NCBI RefSeq assembly: GCF_034190915.1
Contig: NW_026947486.1
Location: forward strand, 105,988,812-106,052,811
Direction: 5' to 3'
From: Cavia porcellus
Lineage: Eukaryota > Chordata > Mammalia > Rodentia > Caviidae
DNA: 64,000 nucleotides
The notes beneath the pieces were generated by a model, which worked only from the letters and a program-made list of their open reading frames with translations, ran no database searches and was not told where the DNA came from. A program made the translations under genes and the position numbers. This document shows positions 10,893 to 23,280 of this stretch, in pieces; the stretch's first letter is position 1; each line of letters starts with the position of its first letter.

Positions 10893-12040
10893 TCATTCTG
10901 TTTTCTGCTCCATGCATTGAGGCCTCCCTGTCACTGTTCCTGGAATCCTAGCATTTTTCTCTCTCTCTAGAATGCCCTGCAGTATTCTCTGTAGAGTTGG
11001 ATTGGTGGTTGCGAATTTCCCAAGTTCCTCTTTGTCTTGGAAGCATCTTGTTTCTCCATTAATTTCTAGAGATAGTTTAACAGGGTATATCAATCTGGGA
11101 TGGAGGTTATTTTCTTTGAGGGCTTGGAATATTTTGCTCCAGGCTCTTCTTGACTTGATGGTTTGCGTCGAGAAGTCTGCCATTATTGTGATGGGCCTTC
11201 CTCTATATGTTATTTGTTTCTTGTCTCTAACAGCTTTTAATATTCTGTACTTAAATTGAATTTCTGGGATCTTTATTATATGCCTGGGTGTATCTCTGTT
11301 GTGTTTGTAGGTGGCTGGAGTTCTGTATGCCTCATATATCAGAATATCATTTCCTTTTCCTATGTTTGGGAAGTTTTCCTTAATTATTTCTGTGAATTAC
11401 CTTTGTAATTCCTTTGTTTGTGCCCCTGCTTCTTGATTCACATTCTTTATTCTCAAGTTATAGATCCTTTTGTTATCTTCTAGCCTTTGTATTGTTACTG
11501 CTTGTTTCCTTGTTATTTTTTAAAAGTTTTCCTTTTTATAATCCCACATTGCAACATTGTCCTCCAGTTTGGATAATCCATCCTTAGTTTCTCCCAAGCT
11601 GATTTGCCCTCTTTCCATAGAGTTTTTAATTTCCTGGTGATCTCTTTGAATCTGCTTCATGTATTCTATTTATTTTATATTCTTCATCAAATGGTTCTCT
11701 CCTTATTTTGAGTTCCTCCCTTCTTCCATCTGTGTCTGCTTGAAGGGTGCTTAGTATCTCTTTTATTACTCTTATATCTTGCTTTACTTTGCTAAATATT
11801 TCACTTTTGAACTCGTCTATGAGGTCCTGAAAATATCTCTTTATGTCTACTGGTGCTGTGTCTGATATTGCATGTTTGCTGTTCTCATTCTCCTTTGTAT
11901 TTACCTGTCCTGGGTCAATGTTCTCAGGGTTGGGACCTGGGGATGTTTTGTTGTTGCTTTGTCTTCCCATCTTTTTTGCTTCTCCCAGGAGGCTTGGGTT
12001 TCTTTCTTTATTGGTTACCATTTTTCTGAAGGGCACTGGC
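10893..12040 (-). pseudogene. L1-type ORF1, broken (copy D)
   Basis: The N-terminal block (12036-11626) is lysine/glutamate-rich and enters the coiled-coil region, with ENENSKHAISD, then FKSEIFSKVKQDIRVIKEIL. The C-terminal block (11183-10893) has the ORF1 C-terminal domain mark ADFSTQTIKSRRAWSKIFQALK, followed by RLIYPVKLSLEINGE. The RRM part between them is frameshifted. ORF1 products trimerise and bind L1 RNA. This copy cannot make the whole protein. Confidence 0.8.
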
Positions 12041-12850
12041 TAGATGACCCTTCCCACTGCCATGTGCTAGTGAGTTGCAGACAGGGACAGCATATGCTGG
12101 CCCCTGCCCTCCAGATCAGTAAAGCTGCTGTGGCCTGCACTGCACCACCTTGTGCCACCTCCCCTCTGGATCAGTCAAACTTCTGAGGCTTCACTGGGTT
12201 AGTATGGTTAGTGTGTGCCACCACTGTAGGGACTTGATTTCGGATAACCTATTGGGTCTCAGCCAGGTCACGTGACCAAGGCCTAGCTCACTCCACCAAT
12301 CCCGTTCAGGAAGGGAACAACTGACTGAAGTCACTGCTGCCCATTGTACTTGCTAGTCCTGCCCGGTGGTAGAATGTCATCTGTCGGAGCCCCCTATTTA
12401 TGAAATGGCTCCACTCCTGTCACTCATCACAGGTTGATGTAGGCACTCTGCCAACTCAGCTCTCTGTTTGGCCAGCTGACCCCCGAACTCAATGTAATTG
12501 TGCCTCCCCTCCAGTGAGTTGAAGTGGCAGAACCTCAAACAGCTCGGCAAGTCAGGGCAGGACCTTGGATGGTCAGCAAGTGGCCTTAATTTCTTCTTGG
12601 GATGAGAGAATTCATCTCCTTCTGTTTGGAGCTCCCCACACTGTATTATGTTGAATTCTAAGTTGACTATCTCAGGGAGCCTCTGTAGCCTACTGTTATC
12701 TATCCACCATCTTTTTTTTTTTTTTTTTGTCTTTTTTGTTTTTGTCGGTACCAGGGATCGAACTCATGACTGCCTGCTTGCAAGGCAGGTGCTTATGCTG
12801 CTGAGCTAAATCCCCAGCCCCCTATCCACCATCTTTGCTCCTCCGAAAAA
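12041..12850 (-). promoter_or_regulatory. L1 5' UTR (copy D)
   Basis: This is the GC-richer leader upstream of ORF1, ending near 12840 with 'ccaccatcttt', which reads AAAGATGGTGG on the coding strand. L1 5' ends commonly carry such a YY1-type motif. A minus-strand SINE at 12715-12821 is inserted exactly in that motif, and its duplication repeats it. Confidence 0.5.
12715..12821 (-). mobile_element. ID-type SINE with 15-bp target-site duplication
   Basis: The reversed T-rich tail (12715-12742) is followed by the reversed tRNA-like body: 'accagggatcgaactcatga' then 'gctgagctaaatccccagcc'. The 15-mer CTATCCACCATCTTT occurs at both 12700-12714 and 12822-12836. That marks a recent retroposition by L1 machinery. 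Confidence 0.93.
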
Positions 12851-12899
12851 TCAACATTCTTAAACATCTCTGCTGTATTATATTTCCTTTTTAAGACAC

Positions 12900-13440
12900 T
12901 GTAGTAGATGTTCTTTAAAACAGCCTCTGATGATTCCTGCATCCAGATAGTATGAACTGGTTTAGCAACTTATTTCTAACAGAATGTGGCACAGGTAGGT
13001 GATACCACAGCTTTCTGTACTTAGATTTCAAGAGGTGGGACTCTGACATTTTGACACGCCTTTTACCTTACTGGCTTTGATGAAGCAAGTTGGAACACTG
13101 AAGAGGCCACAGGAGCAAGGATCTTGCAGAGGCCTCTCCAGCCTATAGCCAGACAGAGGCCTGGGGTTTCACGGACCACGGAAAACTTAATCTTGCCAAA
13201 TAACCAAATGAGCTTGGAAGGAAATTCTTCCCCAGGCAATCTTCAGAAATAGAGAATCAAACCTTGTTATTTACTTTGACTATAGCCTCATGAGAGACTC
13301 TGAAACCATGAACAGAGTTTTTCAGTATCCAGATTTCTGACTGCAGAAACAGTAAGATAATCAATGGAAGTTGTTTCAGGCTGTGAAATTGTGGCAGTTT
13401 ATTATGAAGCAATAGAAAAGTACAAGTTATTAAAGATACT
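12900..13440 (+). mobile_element. MLT1-like LTR (ERVL-MaLR), old
   Basis: The beginning 'cctctgatgattcctgcatc' and the end 'tggcagtttattatgaagca' / 'atagaaaagtacaagttatt' match the layout of MLT1-type mammalian LTRs. Those end with a stretch like 'gtaatttgttatagcagcaatagaaaactaataca'. Divergence is high and the edges are approximate. Confidence 0.5.
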
Positions 13441-13504
13441 GCTGGAACTAAGTTATAGAGTAAGTACCTCAAACACAGCAGTTTACAGTGTGTCCTGCAT
13501 TGCT

Positions 13505-13690
13505 CCAAGTGCTTCTATGTATTAACACACAGCTACTCTATAAGTACTGTTATTAACCCTTTGTTTTCTTCTACTACAGAGATATTCAGTAACTTGGTCA
13601 CACCTATAGACAATGGCAAAACTCCAGTTTTCATTCTGGCATTGTGGCTCCAAATACTGTGTCTTGTGTTGACTTCAATGTTATACTTTC
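13505..13690 (-). mobile_element. MIR-like SINE
   Basis: In plus orientation the order is 'actgttattaaccctttgtt', 'tattcagtaacttggtcaca', then 'gcaaaactccagttttcat'. This is the reversed MIR body with its 'aagtaacttgcccaaggtcac' core. It is ancient and non-functional. Confidence 0.6.
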
Positions 13691-14150
13691 TGAAAAAGAC
13701 AGAATAAAGGACATGGCCACCAACCCTTAATTCAAAATTTTATTAGTGAATATTTATTTTGAAAATGTAATGTTTTAAAATAGTCTCATCTAAAACACAT
13801 AGCCTAAGGAAAATCTCTCTTCAGGTATATCTCTAGCAAATAAGGTTTCCCCAAAAGTGATTATGGAAGGGGAGACATACCTAAGTAGAGGAGCATTGTC
13901 TCTCCTAATGTAGCCAGATGCTCTTAATTAGAATTACAAGGTAGTTTACAATCAAAACGTTTTAATTAAATCACAATGCACAGGAGATAATAGTTGCATG
14001 ATTTCACTTTATGATGGAGAAAACAACTTAAATAATTTTCACATTTTTGAGTTTTGCAGTTCTGTATTTAGTGGTAGTGGCTGGAAAGAGAGAAAGGATT
14101 CGTCACCCAAGGAAATGATTAGGTTGAAAGCAGGATAAAAAGGGAAAGAA
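13690..14150. other. Unassigned AT-rich stretch
   Basis: No gene or named repeat was recognised. Composition is AT-rich and ORFs are trivial. Confidence 0.4.
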
Positions 14151-14153
14151 CAA

Positions 14154-14320
14154 GCCTGGCAGGGGTAGTGCATCCCTATAATCCCAACTACCAGGGAGTC
14201 TGATGCAGGAGCATTGCAGTAAGACCTGTCTCAAAATAAAATTTTAAAAATTTAAAAGGCCTGGGGATGTAGCTCAGTGGGAGAGTACATTTAGTTCCAG
14301 TCTCCAATTCTGGGAAAAAA
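14154..14320 (+). mobile_element. Composite B1-like + ID SINE
   Basis: The left part is 7SL-derived (B1-like): 'aggggtagtgcatccctata', then 'agtctgatgcaggagcattg'. An A-rich linker follows, then a tRNA-like right part: 'ctggggatgtagctcagtgg'. This B1-dID arrangement is diagnostic of certain non-murid rodent lineages. Confidence 0.8.
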
Positions 14321-14324
14321 TGGA

Positions 14325-15080
14325 AGAAAATGAGAAAATTACGCATTATTTTCATATCATTTTTAGTATGCTATCAATTCTTACCATGAGTCAAAACATA
14401 TATTTATACCAAGAAATACACACAGTCACCAGAAATAACATTAGATTTCTATATAATGGGAAATTTCTGAGTGGCAGAGAACAATGACAGCCGCCTCGGT
14501 AATGACTTCCTTCACAAGCAATATAGAACAAGAAGAGCAAAAATAAAAGGGCACAGAGTGATGTCCTATAATAACTCAAGTAGACAGAATACAAAAGCTT
14601 TAAAGTAACTCCAAATAAAGGAAAAGTAGCACCGAATTACAATGGTGTTATCTCTTGCTTTTTCTCTCCTCTCCCCAGCCTGGCTATAAGACTTTGTGGT
14701 AAGCACAAGTCCCTACTGGCTAATCACGAAGAGAAAATAGCTAGAGGACCTAAAGAGACATAAAAGTACCACTAGAAAGACTAAATTCACCTCAATTTTT
14801 TAAAGTGCCTAAGGGGATCAGAGCATAGACTCTAAGGAAGAAACCTAAAAGCATGTGTTATTTGAACTTATGGGAAACAAAAACAGATAAAATAAAATGA
14901 AGATGAACCTTTTGGTGAAAGATAAAAAATAAAATATTCCAACAAGACAGAACGAGAACCACACTACAACAGAACACACAAACTACCTTATCCATCAGCA
15001 AAACCAAATGCAGGACTGCACAGTGCATATGGACTTTGCTGTGCTGACAGAAGAGGGCGCCATTAAAGTAGGAATCTCAA
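14325..15080. other. Unassigned, partly A-rich
   Basis: No clear gene is present. The end (14940-15080) may already belong to the decayed plus-strand L1 that follows. Short minus-strand ORFs (for example 14594-14391) have no recognisable domain. Confidence 0.4.
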
Positions 15081-15976
15081 AACACCGCAATGCATATCAC
15101 AAAATGAGTAGAGACAGAAAAGATCAACAGATCTACCCAAAGTTGCTACTGGTGAGGGAAATTTGAGCACTAAATACGAAAAACAGAAAAAAGGAAAGAC
15201 ATCAAATCAGTAGTTCAAGACATTTCAAACAACTACAAAAGAGTAAATTAAGCACAAAGCAAGCAGAACACAATTTAGAGCAGGATTAAATGAAACTGCA
15301 AATAGGAAAACCTCAGAGAAAGTCAATTGAGCAAGAAGATGTTACTTTGAAAATATCAACATAATTGATAAACCTCTAGCAAGACTAAAAAAGATGAAAA
15401 TAGAGAAGACTCAAATTACCAAAATCAGGAATGACGTAGGTGATATTACTACAGATCCTTCAGCTATTAAATATAGTAAGGGGATACTTAAAAAATCTCT
15501 GATAACATAAATTGTTAAAAAAAACTTAGATGAAATGGACCAATTCCTTGAAGAATCCAAACTACCCAAAGTCAAGCAATACAAAACAGACAATATGAAA
15601 AGTCTTACAATTACTTTGAAAAGTGAACCCATGTTTTTCAAACCTTTCCTAAAGTGATCTCCAGACCCCAGTCATTTCATTGGCAAATTCTTTGCCATCT
15701 ATTCAAGAAAACAAATTCTCTATAATCCCTTTTAGAATAAATTCTCTAGAAATAATTCTCTAGAAAATAAATGCTCCACCATTTCTTCTAGAAAATAAAA
15801 GTGGAGGGCACAATTTTTGATTCATTGCATAAAGCCACTGTTTTCTTAATAATAAAACCAGGTAAAGGCATCACATTAAAGAGAAAATGATAGACCAGTA
15901 TCGGTTATGATCTTAAATGGGGAATTTCTTAGCAGAATATTAGTAAGTCTAACCAAACAGTATTATGAAATGAATT

Positions 15977-16168
15977 TCCAGGTGCCTAGGATCCCAGAGC
16001 TGAGAGGTAAAGGCAAGAGGATCATAAATTTGGACCCTGCCTGAGGAATTTAGCAATTTAAGGAGCACCTTTCTGAAAATAAAAAATGAAAAAGGGGCCA
16101 GGGATGTAGCTCAGTATGAAACCTTGAGTTCAGTTCCTAGTACTGCAAAATAAAATAAAATAGAATAA
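15977..16168 (+). mobile_element. Composite B1-like + ID SINE
   Basis: The B1-like half runs 'caggtgcctaggatcccaga' to 'tttggaccctgcctgaggaa'. The ID half begins 'ggggccagggatgtagctca' at 16095 and ends in an AAATA-type tail. It lies inside L1 ORF2 debris. Confidence 0.8.
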
Positions 16169-16338
16169 ATTATATAACACATTTAAAGGAATTCATCTCA
16201 AAAATTCAAAGTTAGCTCAACATAATGGTAATCTCCCTTATCAACAAGCTAAAAGAGAAAAACTGCATATCATATCTATTGATACAGAACATTTATTTGA
16301 CATTTAACACCTATTCATGATCTTTGAAGAACTCCCAA

Positions 16339-16390
16339 GGGGCTTGGGGGTATAGCTCGGTGGTAGACTGCTTGCCACAAGCACTGCAGA
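16339..16390 (+). mobile_element. Short ID SINE fragment
   Basis: Only the 5' half is present: 'ggggcttgggggtatagctc' followed by 'ggtggtagactgcttgcc'. The B box is lost. Confidence 0.55.
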
Positions 16391-17660
16391 GCAAAAAGAA
16401 TTTCCAGAAGATGAGAGTTTTAGGGGGCCCTCTAAAGTTGATAAACATGATCTATAAAAATACTTTATCTATCACCACATTTAATGATGAAAGACTGTAT
16501 GGTTGTCCTCTAAGATTAGAAGCAAGGTGAGGATTTCTACTTTTCCCCAATTTTATTCATTCATTAGTATAAGCCATAGCCAGCTCAATAAGACATAGGA
16601 AAAAAAATAATAAAACTTAAACAAATTGGAAAGGAAGAAATAGAACTGCTACTATTTTCCGATTGCATCAATTACACATTATTGTTTATGTAGGAAATTC
16701 CAAGGCATCTACAACAAAGTTGGTAGAATTGACATGTGAATTCAGGAAGAGCAAAAAATCTAAGATTAATATACATAAGTCAATCATATTCATATATATA
16801 TTAGCAAAGATCCTGAGGAAACTAAAATTTAGAATGCAAAATAATTTATCACTAATAACTCAGACACTTAGCTATAAATGTAACAACACAATTACAGGAT
16901 ATTTGTGGTGAAAATATCAAAACAAATGAAAGAAATTAAAGGAGACTTATGTAAATATAGACGTACTTCCGGATTCAGTATAGTAAAAATGTCAATCTTT
17001 TTAAAATTGATCCATAATGAAATTCCTATGCAAATTCCTAAACAATTTCTGTAGGTGTTAACAGGTTTATTCTGTAAGCTGTATAGAAAGACAAAGGGAT
17101 TAGAATAATTAAAAAGGAAAAAGTAGATCATTAGCTTTATTTTTTAAACTTACAATATAAACATAGCAAACAACAAATATTGGCTGTGAAATAGTTTGAT
17201 ACACATAATGGGATGCAGAAATAATAGAGATAAATCCCAATTGATTTTAAGTTTATTTTTAAATCTTTAGTGTATAACTTAGTAGTTTTTAGTGTATTTA
17301 TGAAAATGTGCAAGAAGCAATATTTAATCCTGGAATATTTCTGTCACCCTAAATAAGAAATCTTATTTATAATTTTATGATTTGATTTATAAATTTATGA
17401 TTTTAATAAGAAATCATCAAACCCCACTACCCCATTCCCTAGTCACTAGCAATGACTATGCTGCATTCTGTCTATGTATTTACATACGTTGGATATTTTT
17501 GCAAAATAGAATTCTATATATGTGTCCCTTTGTGTCTGATTTTTTTCATTTAGCATGTTTTCAAGGTCCATACATGTTATAAATATATCAGTGCTTCATT
17601 CCTTTTAATGGCTGAAAAATACCCCATAGTATTCCACTGTTTATGCATTCATCAGTTGGA

Positions 17661-18042
17661 TGTGAGGATTAATCTTGACCTTCGGTTTGATTGGATTAGG
17701 AGGCACCTAGGTGGTGACTAAATTGTGAGGATGCTAACCTCAATAAAGTATTAATCCATCGATGAGTTCATAGCTGAATGGGTTATTATGGGGTAGAGCC
17801 CCTTAGACAAAGCCCTGAGGCATACCTTTCAAGGGTCTATCTTTTCCCAGGCCCTCTTACCTACTCTGTTTCCTGGCTGCTATGAGGTGAGCAGCTCTCC
17901 TCTGCCATGCCCTCCCATCATGACATTTCTGTCTTGGAGTCAGCTGGCAAAGGACTAAAACCATGAGCCAAAGTAATCCTCTCCTCCTTTAAATTATGTA
18001 TGTCAGATATTTTGTTCCAGCACAACAAAACTAAGTAATACA
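17661..18042 (+). mobile_element. Solo MaLR-type LTR
   Basis: A 382-bp block starts TGTGAGGATTAAT and ends CTAAGTAATACA, the TG...CA form of ERVL-MaLR LTRs. It is flanked by five-base near-duplicates TTGGA (17656-17660) and GTGGA (18043-18047). Excision restores the L1 phrase 'cagttg(g)tggacatttgag'. An old repeat family is inferred from this one mismatch. Confidence 0.65.
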
Positions 18043-18184
18043 GTGGACATTTGAGTTGTTTCCATTTTGGGCCAAACACTACAATGAATAATCATGTACA
18101 AGTTTTGCATGGACATATGTTTTGAATTATCTTGGGTGTATACCTAGGAGTAGAATTTCTAGGTCATATGGAACTGCTAAACGG

Positions 18185-18280
18185 TTTTTTTTTTTTTTTT
18201 TTTTTTTTGGTACTCGGAATCAAACTCAGGATCCTGAGCTTGCCAGGATGGTGCTTGCCATTGAGCTATATACCTGGCCC
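18185..18280 (-). mobile_element. ID-type SINE with target-site duplication
   Basis: A 24-T run (reversed tail) is followed by 'ggtactcggaatcaaactca' and 'ccattgagctatatacctgg'. TGCTAAACGGTTTT before it (18175-18188) and TGCTAAACTGTTTT after it (18280-18293) are the duplicated target, with one mismatch. Confidence 0.88.
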
Positions 18281-19892
18281 TGCTAAACTGTTTTATGAGC
18301 AGATGCAACATTTCATATTTCAACCAACACTGAATGAAGGACTCAGATCCACAGTCTCACCGACATTTGACATTTTTAATCTTGTTTATTGTAAGCATTA
18401 GGATTTTGATTTGTATTTCCACAGTGATTAATGATATTAAGCATTTTTTTCATATACTTATTGGGTATTTGTATATCTTCTTTGAGGAAATGTCTACTAA
18501 AATCCTTGTTCATTTTTCTGTTGGGTTATTCACATATTTATTATTGAATTTTAAATGCGCATTGTATATTTGGGACACAAATATCTTACCAAATACGTGA
18601 TTTTCATAATTTCTTTCATTCTGTGAACTAACATTTTACTTTCTTTGATGGTGTCTTCTGTTGCTTGAGTTTTGGCTGCTGTATATTAAAAAAGTTTCAT
18701 AGTCTGGCTGATTTTTGACAATGGATCAAAGCAATTCATTGACGGAATGACAGTCTTTTCAATGAATTATGGTATAAAAATTTCACAAGCTTAGTATTCC
18801 ATCAGGTATAGCAAAATCAAACCAAAAACAGAACACTATAAAACCAATTAAAGCAGAATGTTGAATAGAGCAAAAATAATTAATCAGAACAAAGCAAAAC
18901 AGTGAGAACAATATTGGACTTCAAAGACACGATAGAAGAAAATCCCCCATATTTGCTATATTGTACACTGTCATCCTCCCAAGACATGCTCAGACCTCTG
19001 GCCCTAGGTCAGTGTAATCAACCAAACAATACAAGCAGTTAGTTGCTTTATCTACCTTAGTTACTATCAACTGAGGTTGACCTCAAAACCATCTAGTTGC
19101 TAATAGGGGTGAAGGGAGGCCTAGGTGTGGGGTAATGTTTCATTCTCAGCCTACAGGCTGGTAGGCTCACAGAAGAGGTGGACTTTTCTCTCCCTGGCAT
19201 GCCTGCAGCTTGTGCCACTTACCAGGAAGGCTGGCAAATTGCTTTCTTAGTTGGTCCTCCAAGTCCCAGCATGGCTGATTCTCGGGAGATGCTGATTTTT
19301 CTTTCCGGGGCATGCTCAGAGCTCGTGTTGCTTATCAGGAAGGCTTACTGTACATTTTTCATCTTGTTTATTCTTTCAGTTTCTTACAGTAGGGAGACAA
19401 TATAGTGTTTGCACATAAAAGTCTGATTTATTTCACTTATGAGTCTGGTCTTAAATTGCATCCATTTCCCTATAAAAGCCTCGAGTTTATGATTTATTAT
19501 ACATGAGTGGTACTCCATTGTATAAAAATACATCTTTTTTATCCATTCCTAAGTTGATATACATTTGGGTTATATTCAAGATGTAGCTGTTATAGATTGT
19601 GCAGCTATAAACATGGGCGCACATAATATGTTGCTGTGGTATGATGTTTTCAATTATTCTGGGAAAATACCCAACAGCATACCTCACAGGGGACTAGCTG
19701 GGTTGAATGGGACCTCTCATCATAGTTTTTTGGGAACTCTCCAAACTGATTTCTATAGTGGTTGTACCACTCTGCACTTCCAGCAACATTGGAGAAGGGC
19801 TCCTTTTTCCACAGCCCTGCCAGCATTTGTCATTGATTGATTTCTTGATAATAGCCTTTCTTTCTGGGGTGAGATAGAATCTCAGTGTTTTT

Positions 19893-19980
19893 TTGTTTTT
19901 TGATTTTTTTGTACCAAGAATCAAACTCAGGACCTTGCTCTTGCCAGGCAGGAACTGTGCTGCTGAGTTATATCCTTGGC
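19893..19980 (-). mobile_element. ID-type SINE with short target-site duplication
   Basis: Reversed body: 'gtaccaagaatcaaactcag' and 'gctgctgagttatatccttg'. CTCAGTGTTTT occurs on both sides (19880-19890 and 19981-19991), giving the target-site duplication. It is inserted in L1 ORF2. Confidence 0.85.
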
Positions 19981-22540
19981 CTCAGTGTTTTAATCTGCAT
20001 TTCTCAAATGATCAGGGATGTTGAACATTTTTTCATATATCTATTTGCTATTTCTATTTCTTCATCTGAGAAGTGTGTATTCATCTCACATACCCATTTT
20101 TGGACTGGGACTTTGAATTTGAGGGGCCTGATTTTTTTCAATGCTTTATATGTTCTAGATAGAAGTTCTTTGGGGGACAGTTGATTAAAATTTTTCCCAA
20201 GTTTTCCCCAGTTGTCTTTTAACTCTGTTGATAATTTCTTTTGATGCGAAAAAACTTTTAAATAAGATGTAGTCCCAATTGTTGATTCTTTGAAGTACTT
20301 CCCATTCAGTTTGTGTTTTGTTCATGAATCCTCTGCCTACCTTATGTCTTCAAGATTTCCAACTATGTTTTCTTCCAGTAGATTTAGAGTTTTTGTTTTA
20401 ATATTTATATCTTTCATCAATTTTGACTTCAGTTTAGTACATGGTTACAGAAATAGGTCTAACTTTAGCAAGTTATTAAAGATGCTCTCTTTTGTCTAGT
20501 GAACATGTTTGGCCCTTTTGTTAAAGTAAGATGGATGAGTGTGCTTGTAGTTTGTGTCTGCTTCCTCTAATGTGTTTCATTGATCCTCAGGTTTTTTTTT
20601 TTTTTGCCAATACTGTGCTGCTTTTATTATAATAGCTTTGTAGTATAATTTCAAGTCAGGGATTGTGATGCTTCCTGTGGTATCTTTGTTGCCTAGGCTT
20701 GCCTCTGCTATTGTAAGTCTCTTCTGTTTCCAAGTGAATTTTGGGAATGTTTTCTCTACGTCTGTGAGGTATGCTGATGGTATTTTGATTGGGAGTGCAT
20801 TAAATTTGTATAACTGTTTTGGAAATATGGTCATTTTCAAAATGTTGGTTCTTGCTATCCATGAGCAAGGGGTGTCTTTCCATTTTCTGATATCTTCTTT
20901 GATTACCTTTTTCAGAGTACTGTAATATTTAACATGTACATCCTTTACTTCCTTTGTTAGGTTAATTCTTAAGTATTTCATTTTTTGGTTGCTGTTGTGA
21001 AAGGTGTGGTTTCTCTAATTTCTCTGTCAGTGAGTTTGTGTTTGTGTATAGGAATGCTATTGATTTTTGAGTGGTGGTTTTGTATCCATCTATGCCACTG
21101 AATTTGCTTATTAAATTTATAAGTTTTTGGTGGAGTTTTTGGGATCTTCTAGAGTATCATGTCATCTGCAAATAATGATAATTTAACTTCTTTTTTCATA
21201 CACTTGCTCCTTTTATTTCTCTCTCTTATCTAATTGCTCTAGCTAATATTTCCAGAACTATATTGAAAAGGAGTGGTGATAGTGGACATCCTTGTCTTGT
21301 TTCTGATTTTAGAGTGAAAGCTTTCAGTTTTGTCCATTTAGTATAATGTTGGCTGTTGGTTTGTTATAGATAGCCTTTATGAGATTGAAGTAGACACCAT
21401 GTATTCCGAGTGTCTGAATGGTTTTTATCATGAACATGTGCTGAACTTTATCAAAAGCTTTTTCTGCATCTATTGAGATGATCATGTGGTTTTTGTTTTT
21501 GGCTTTCTCTGTTTTTGCTATCAGGGTAGTAGTTGCTTCCAGAAATGTGTTAGAGAGAATTGCTTCCCTTTCTATTTCATTGAAGATTTTGAGGAATATT
21601 GGCATTAAATCTTCTCTAAAATTCTTGTTTAATTCAGCTGTGAATCCAACAGGACCTGGGCTTTTCTTGTTGATAAGTTTAGTTACATTTTCAATTTCAT
21701 TAAAGGAAAATGGGTTACTCAGAATTTTCATACTTTCTTGGTTCAGGTTTGGTAATTCATAGATTTTTAGGAATCTGTCCATTTTTTTGTTTTCCATGTT
21801 ATGAGAGTAAAGATTTTTAAAGTAGGTATTGACAATATTCTGAATTTCCACAGGATCAGTATTGATTTTACCCTTTTCATTCCTCTTTACATGAAGTTTT
21901 TTCTTTCCTTTTCTTAATAGTATTGACTATAGGTTTATCAATTTTATTCTTCCAAAGAGCCAGCTCTACAATTCATTAATTCTTTGTATTGCCCTTTTAG
22001 CCTCAATTCTATTAACTTCTGCTCTGATCTTTAAAATTTCCTCCCTTCTATGGGCTTTGGAATTGACTTTCTTTTGTCTTCTAGAAGCTTGAGAGGCAGC
22101 ATTAGGTTATTTGTGCTTGCTCTGTTTTCCTGATGTGAGAAATCAGTGCTGTAGATTTACTTCTTATGAGTGCTTTCATTGCCATCCCACAGATTTTGCT
22201 TTGCTGTATTTGCATTTTTGTTTGATTGCAGATATTGTTTAATTTTTATTATTTCATCTGTGATTCATTAGTTGTTCAGGAGGGTGTTATTTAATTTCCG
22301 TATGTTTATGGAGTTTTTTCTGTTTTTTTTTCCATTAATTTCCAATTTCACTGAGCTACAGTCAGATAATATGTATAGGATAATTTCAATTCCTTTGTAT
22401 TTACTTAAGCATATTCTATGGGCTAGTACATGGTCTATTTTGCAGAATGTTCCATGTACATCTCAGAAGAATGTGTATTCTTATGTTGTTGGGTAGAACT
22501 CTGTAAACATCTACTAATTTCATTAGTTCACAGGATCAGT

Positions 22541-22559
22541 TCAGTTCTGCTTTTTCTTT
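22541..22559. repeat. Left target-site duplication of nested insertion
   Basis: TCAGTTCTGCTTTTTCTTT here matches TCAGTTCTGCTATTTCTTT at 28508-28526 in 18 of 19 positions. L1 ORF2 sequence is continuous when the intervening 5.95 kb is removed. Confidence 0.85.
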
Positions 22560-22564
22560 TGTAA

Positions 22565-23280
22565 TTTTTTAAAAAATTTTATTTTATAGACAATAAAACA
22601 AAAGAGAACAGAACAAAGCAAATCAGAGCAGAACAATGCAGCATAGCACTTCACAACCAGATAACCAAACATCAACAGTAGTTACCATAACATCTCTTTT
22701 CTTCAAAATAGTTGAGCATGCATTCATACACAACAATATCAAATATAACAAAATAGTATAAAACCATTCAAAAGAAAGAAAGCATTATAGGACTTCAAAA
22801 CCAAGTAACAGGAAATGAATATTGGCTACTATAATATCTCATTTTCCTCAAAAAATTTGTCTATATCATCACACATAATAAAATCAAATAAAGCACAACA
22901 GGATAGAACCAATCAAAACAGAAGAACAAAAGCATGGTAAGACTTCAAAGCAAGATGATAGAAAATCAGCAATGGCTATCATAATATCTTGTTTTCTTTA
23001 AAATAGCTATTCATATAATTACACATAATAAAACCAAACAAAACAGAATAAACCAATCAAACAAATGAATGAAAGCATTATAAGACTTCAAAGCAATATA
23101 ATAGGAAACCATGATTACCATAATATATTCCATTATATTCAAAATAGCTGCCCCTACCATTTGACAGCATAGAATCTAACAAAACAATACAGAACAAAGC
23201 CAAACCTAACAAAACTGTGTAAACAATGCAAGAGGTCAAGATAAGACAATAAAAAATTGACAGTAGTTTCCACCTTTCTT
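22565..23280 (-). repeat. Tandem array in 3' tail of copy B, about 144-bp unit
   Basis: Unit anchors of the 'accataatatct' type lie at 22684, 22828, 22978 and 23117 (spacings 144, 150, 139). The spacing pattern is nearly the same as in copy A. The array therefore predates the spread of the family and was not created locally. Confidence 0.8.

Larger units (their letters stand above)
9612..12850 (-). mobile_element. HAL1-like (ORF1-only) L1 derivative, copy D
   Basis: On the minus strand the order is 5' UTR (12850-12040), ORF1 in two readable blocks (12036-11626 and 11183-10893), then a long non-coding 3' tail (10860-9612). No ORF2 sequence is seen between ORF1 and the tail. This copy therefore lost even the short ORF2 pieces kept in copies A-C. 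The tail shares motifs with the others ('attgcctataccctcagact'-like at 10780) and contains a 393-bp tandem duplication. A SINE with a perfect duplication splits the 5' end. Confidence 0.6.
15081..17135 (+). mobile_element. L1 ORF2 (linker, RT start and palm), decayed
   Basis: The strand carries L1 ORF2 marks in order: the 'cctctagcaagactaaaaaa' linker region (15373), the 'gatgaaatggaccaattcct' region (15530), 'ttaaagagaaaatgatagac' (15877) and the palm-domain segment from 16190 to 16900. Numerous stops break it. It is interrupted by a composite SINE (15977-16168) and a short ID fragment (16339-16390). Confidence 0.65.
17380..18690 (-). mobile_element. Old L1 3' half, interrupted
   Basis: In plus orientation the order of marks is that of a reversed old L1 3' end: 'gtattccactgtttatgcat', 'gacatttgagttgtttccat', 'gtatacctaggagtagaatt', 'cattttttcatatacttatt'. 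It is split by a 382-bp MaLR LTR (17661-18042) and by a SINE (18185-18280). No ORF is preserved. Confidence 0.65.
18770..22559 (-). mobile_element. L1 (host element): 3' UTR and ORF2 C-terminal to RT part
   Basis: On the minus strand this is the 3' half of an L1: 3' UTR at 19400-18770 and ORF2 from 22559 down to about 19440. ORF2 pieces with recognisable content are 21851-21324 (RT palm: KKSPGPVGFTAELNKNF, IISIDAEKAFDKVQHMF), 20981-20577 (thumb/connection: WIARTNILKMTIFPKQLYKFNALP) and 19924-19694 (C-terminal). The frame is broken between pieces. The element continues at 28508 beyond a 6-kb nested insertion. A SINE sits at 19893-19980. Confidence 0.88.
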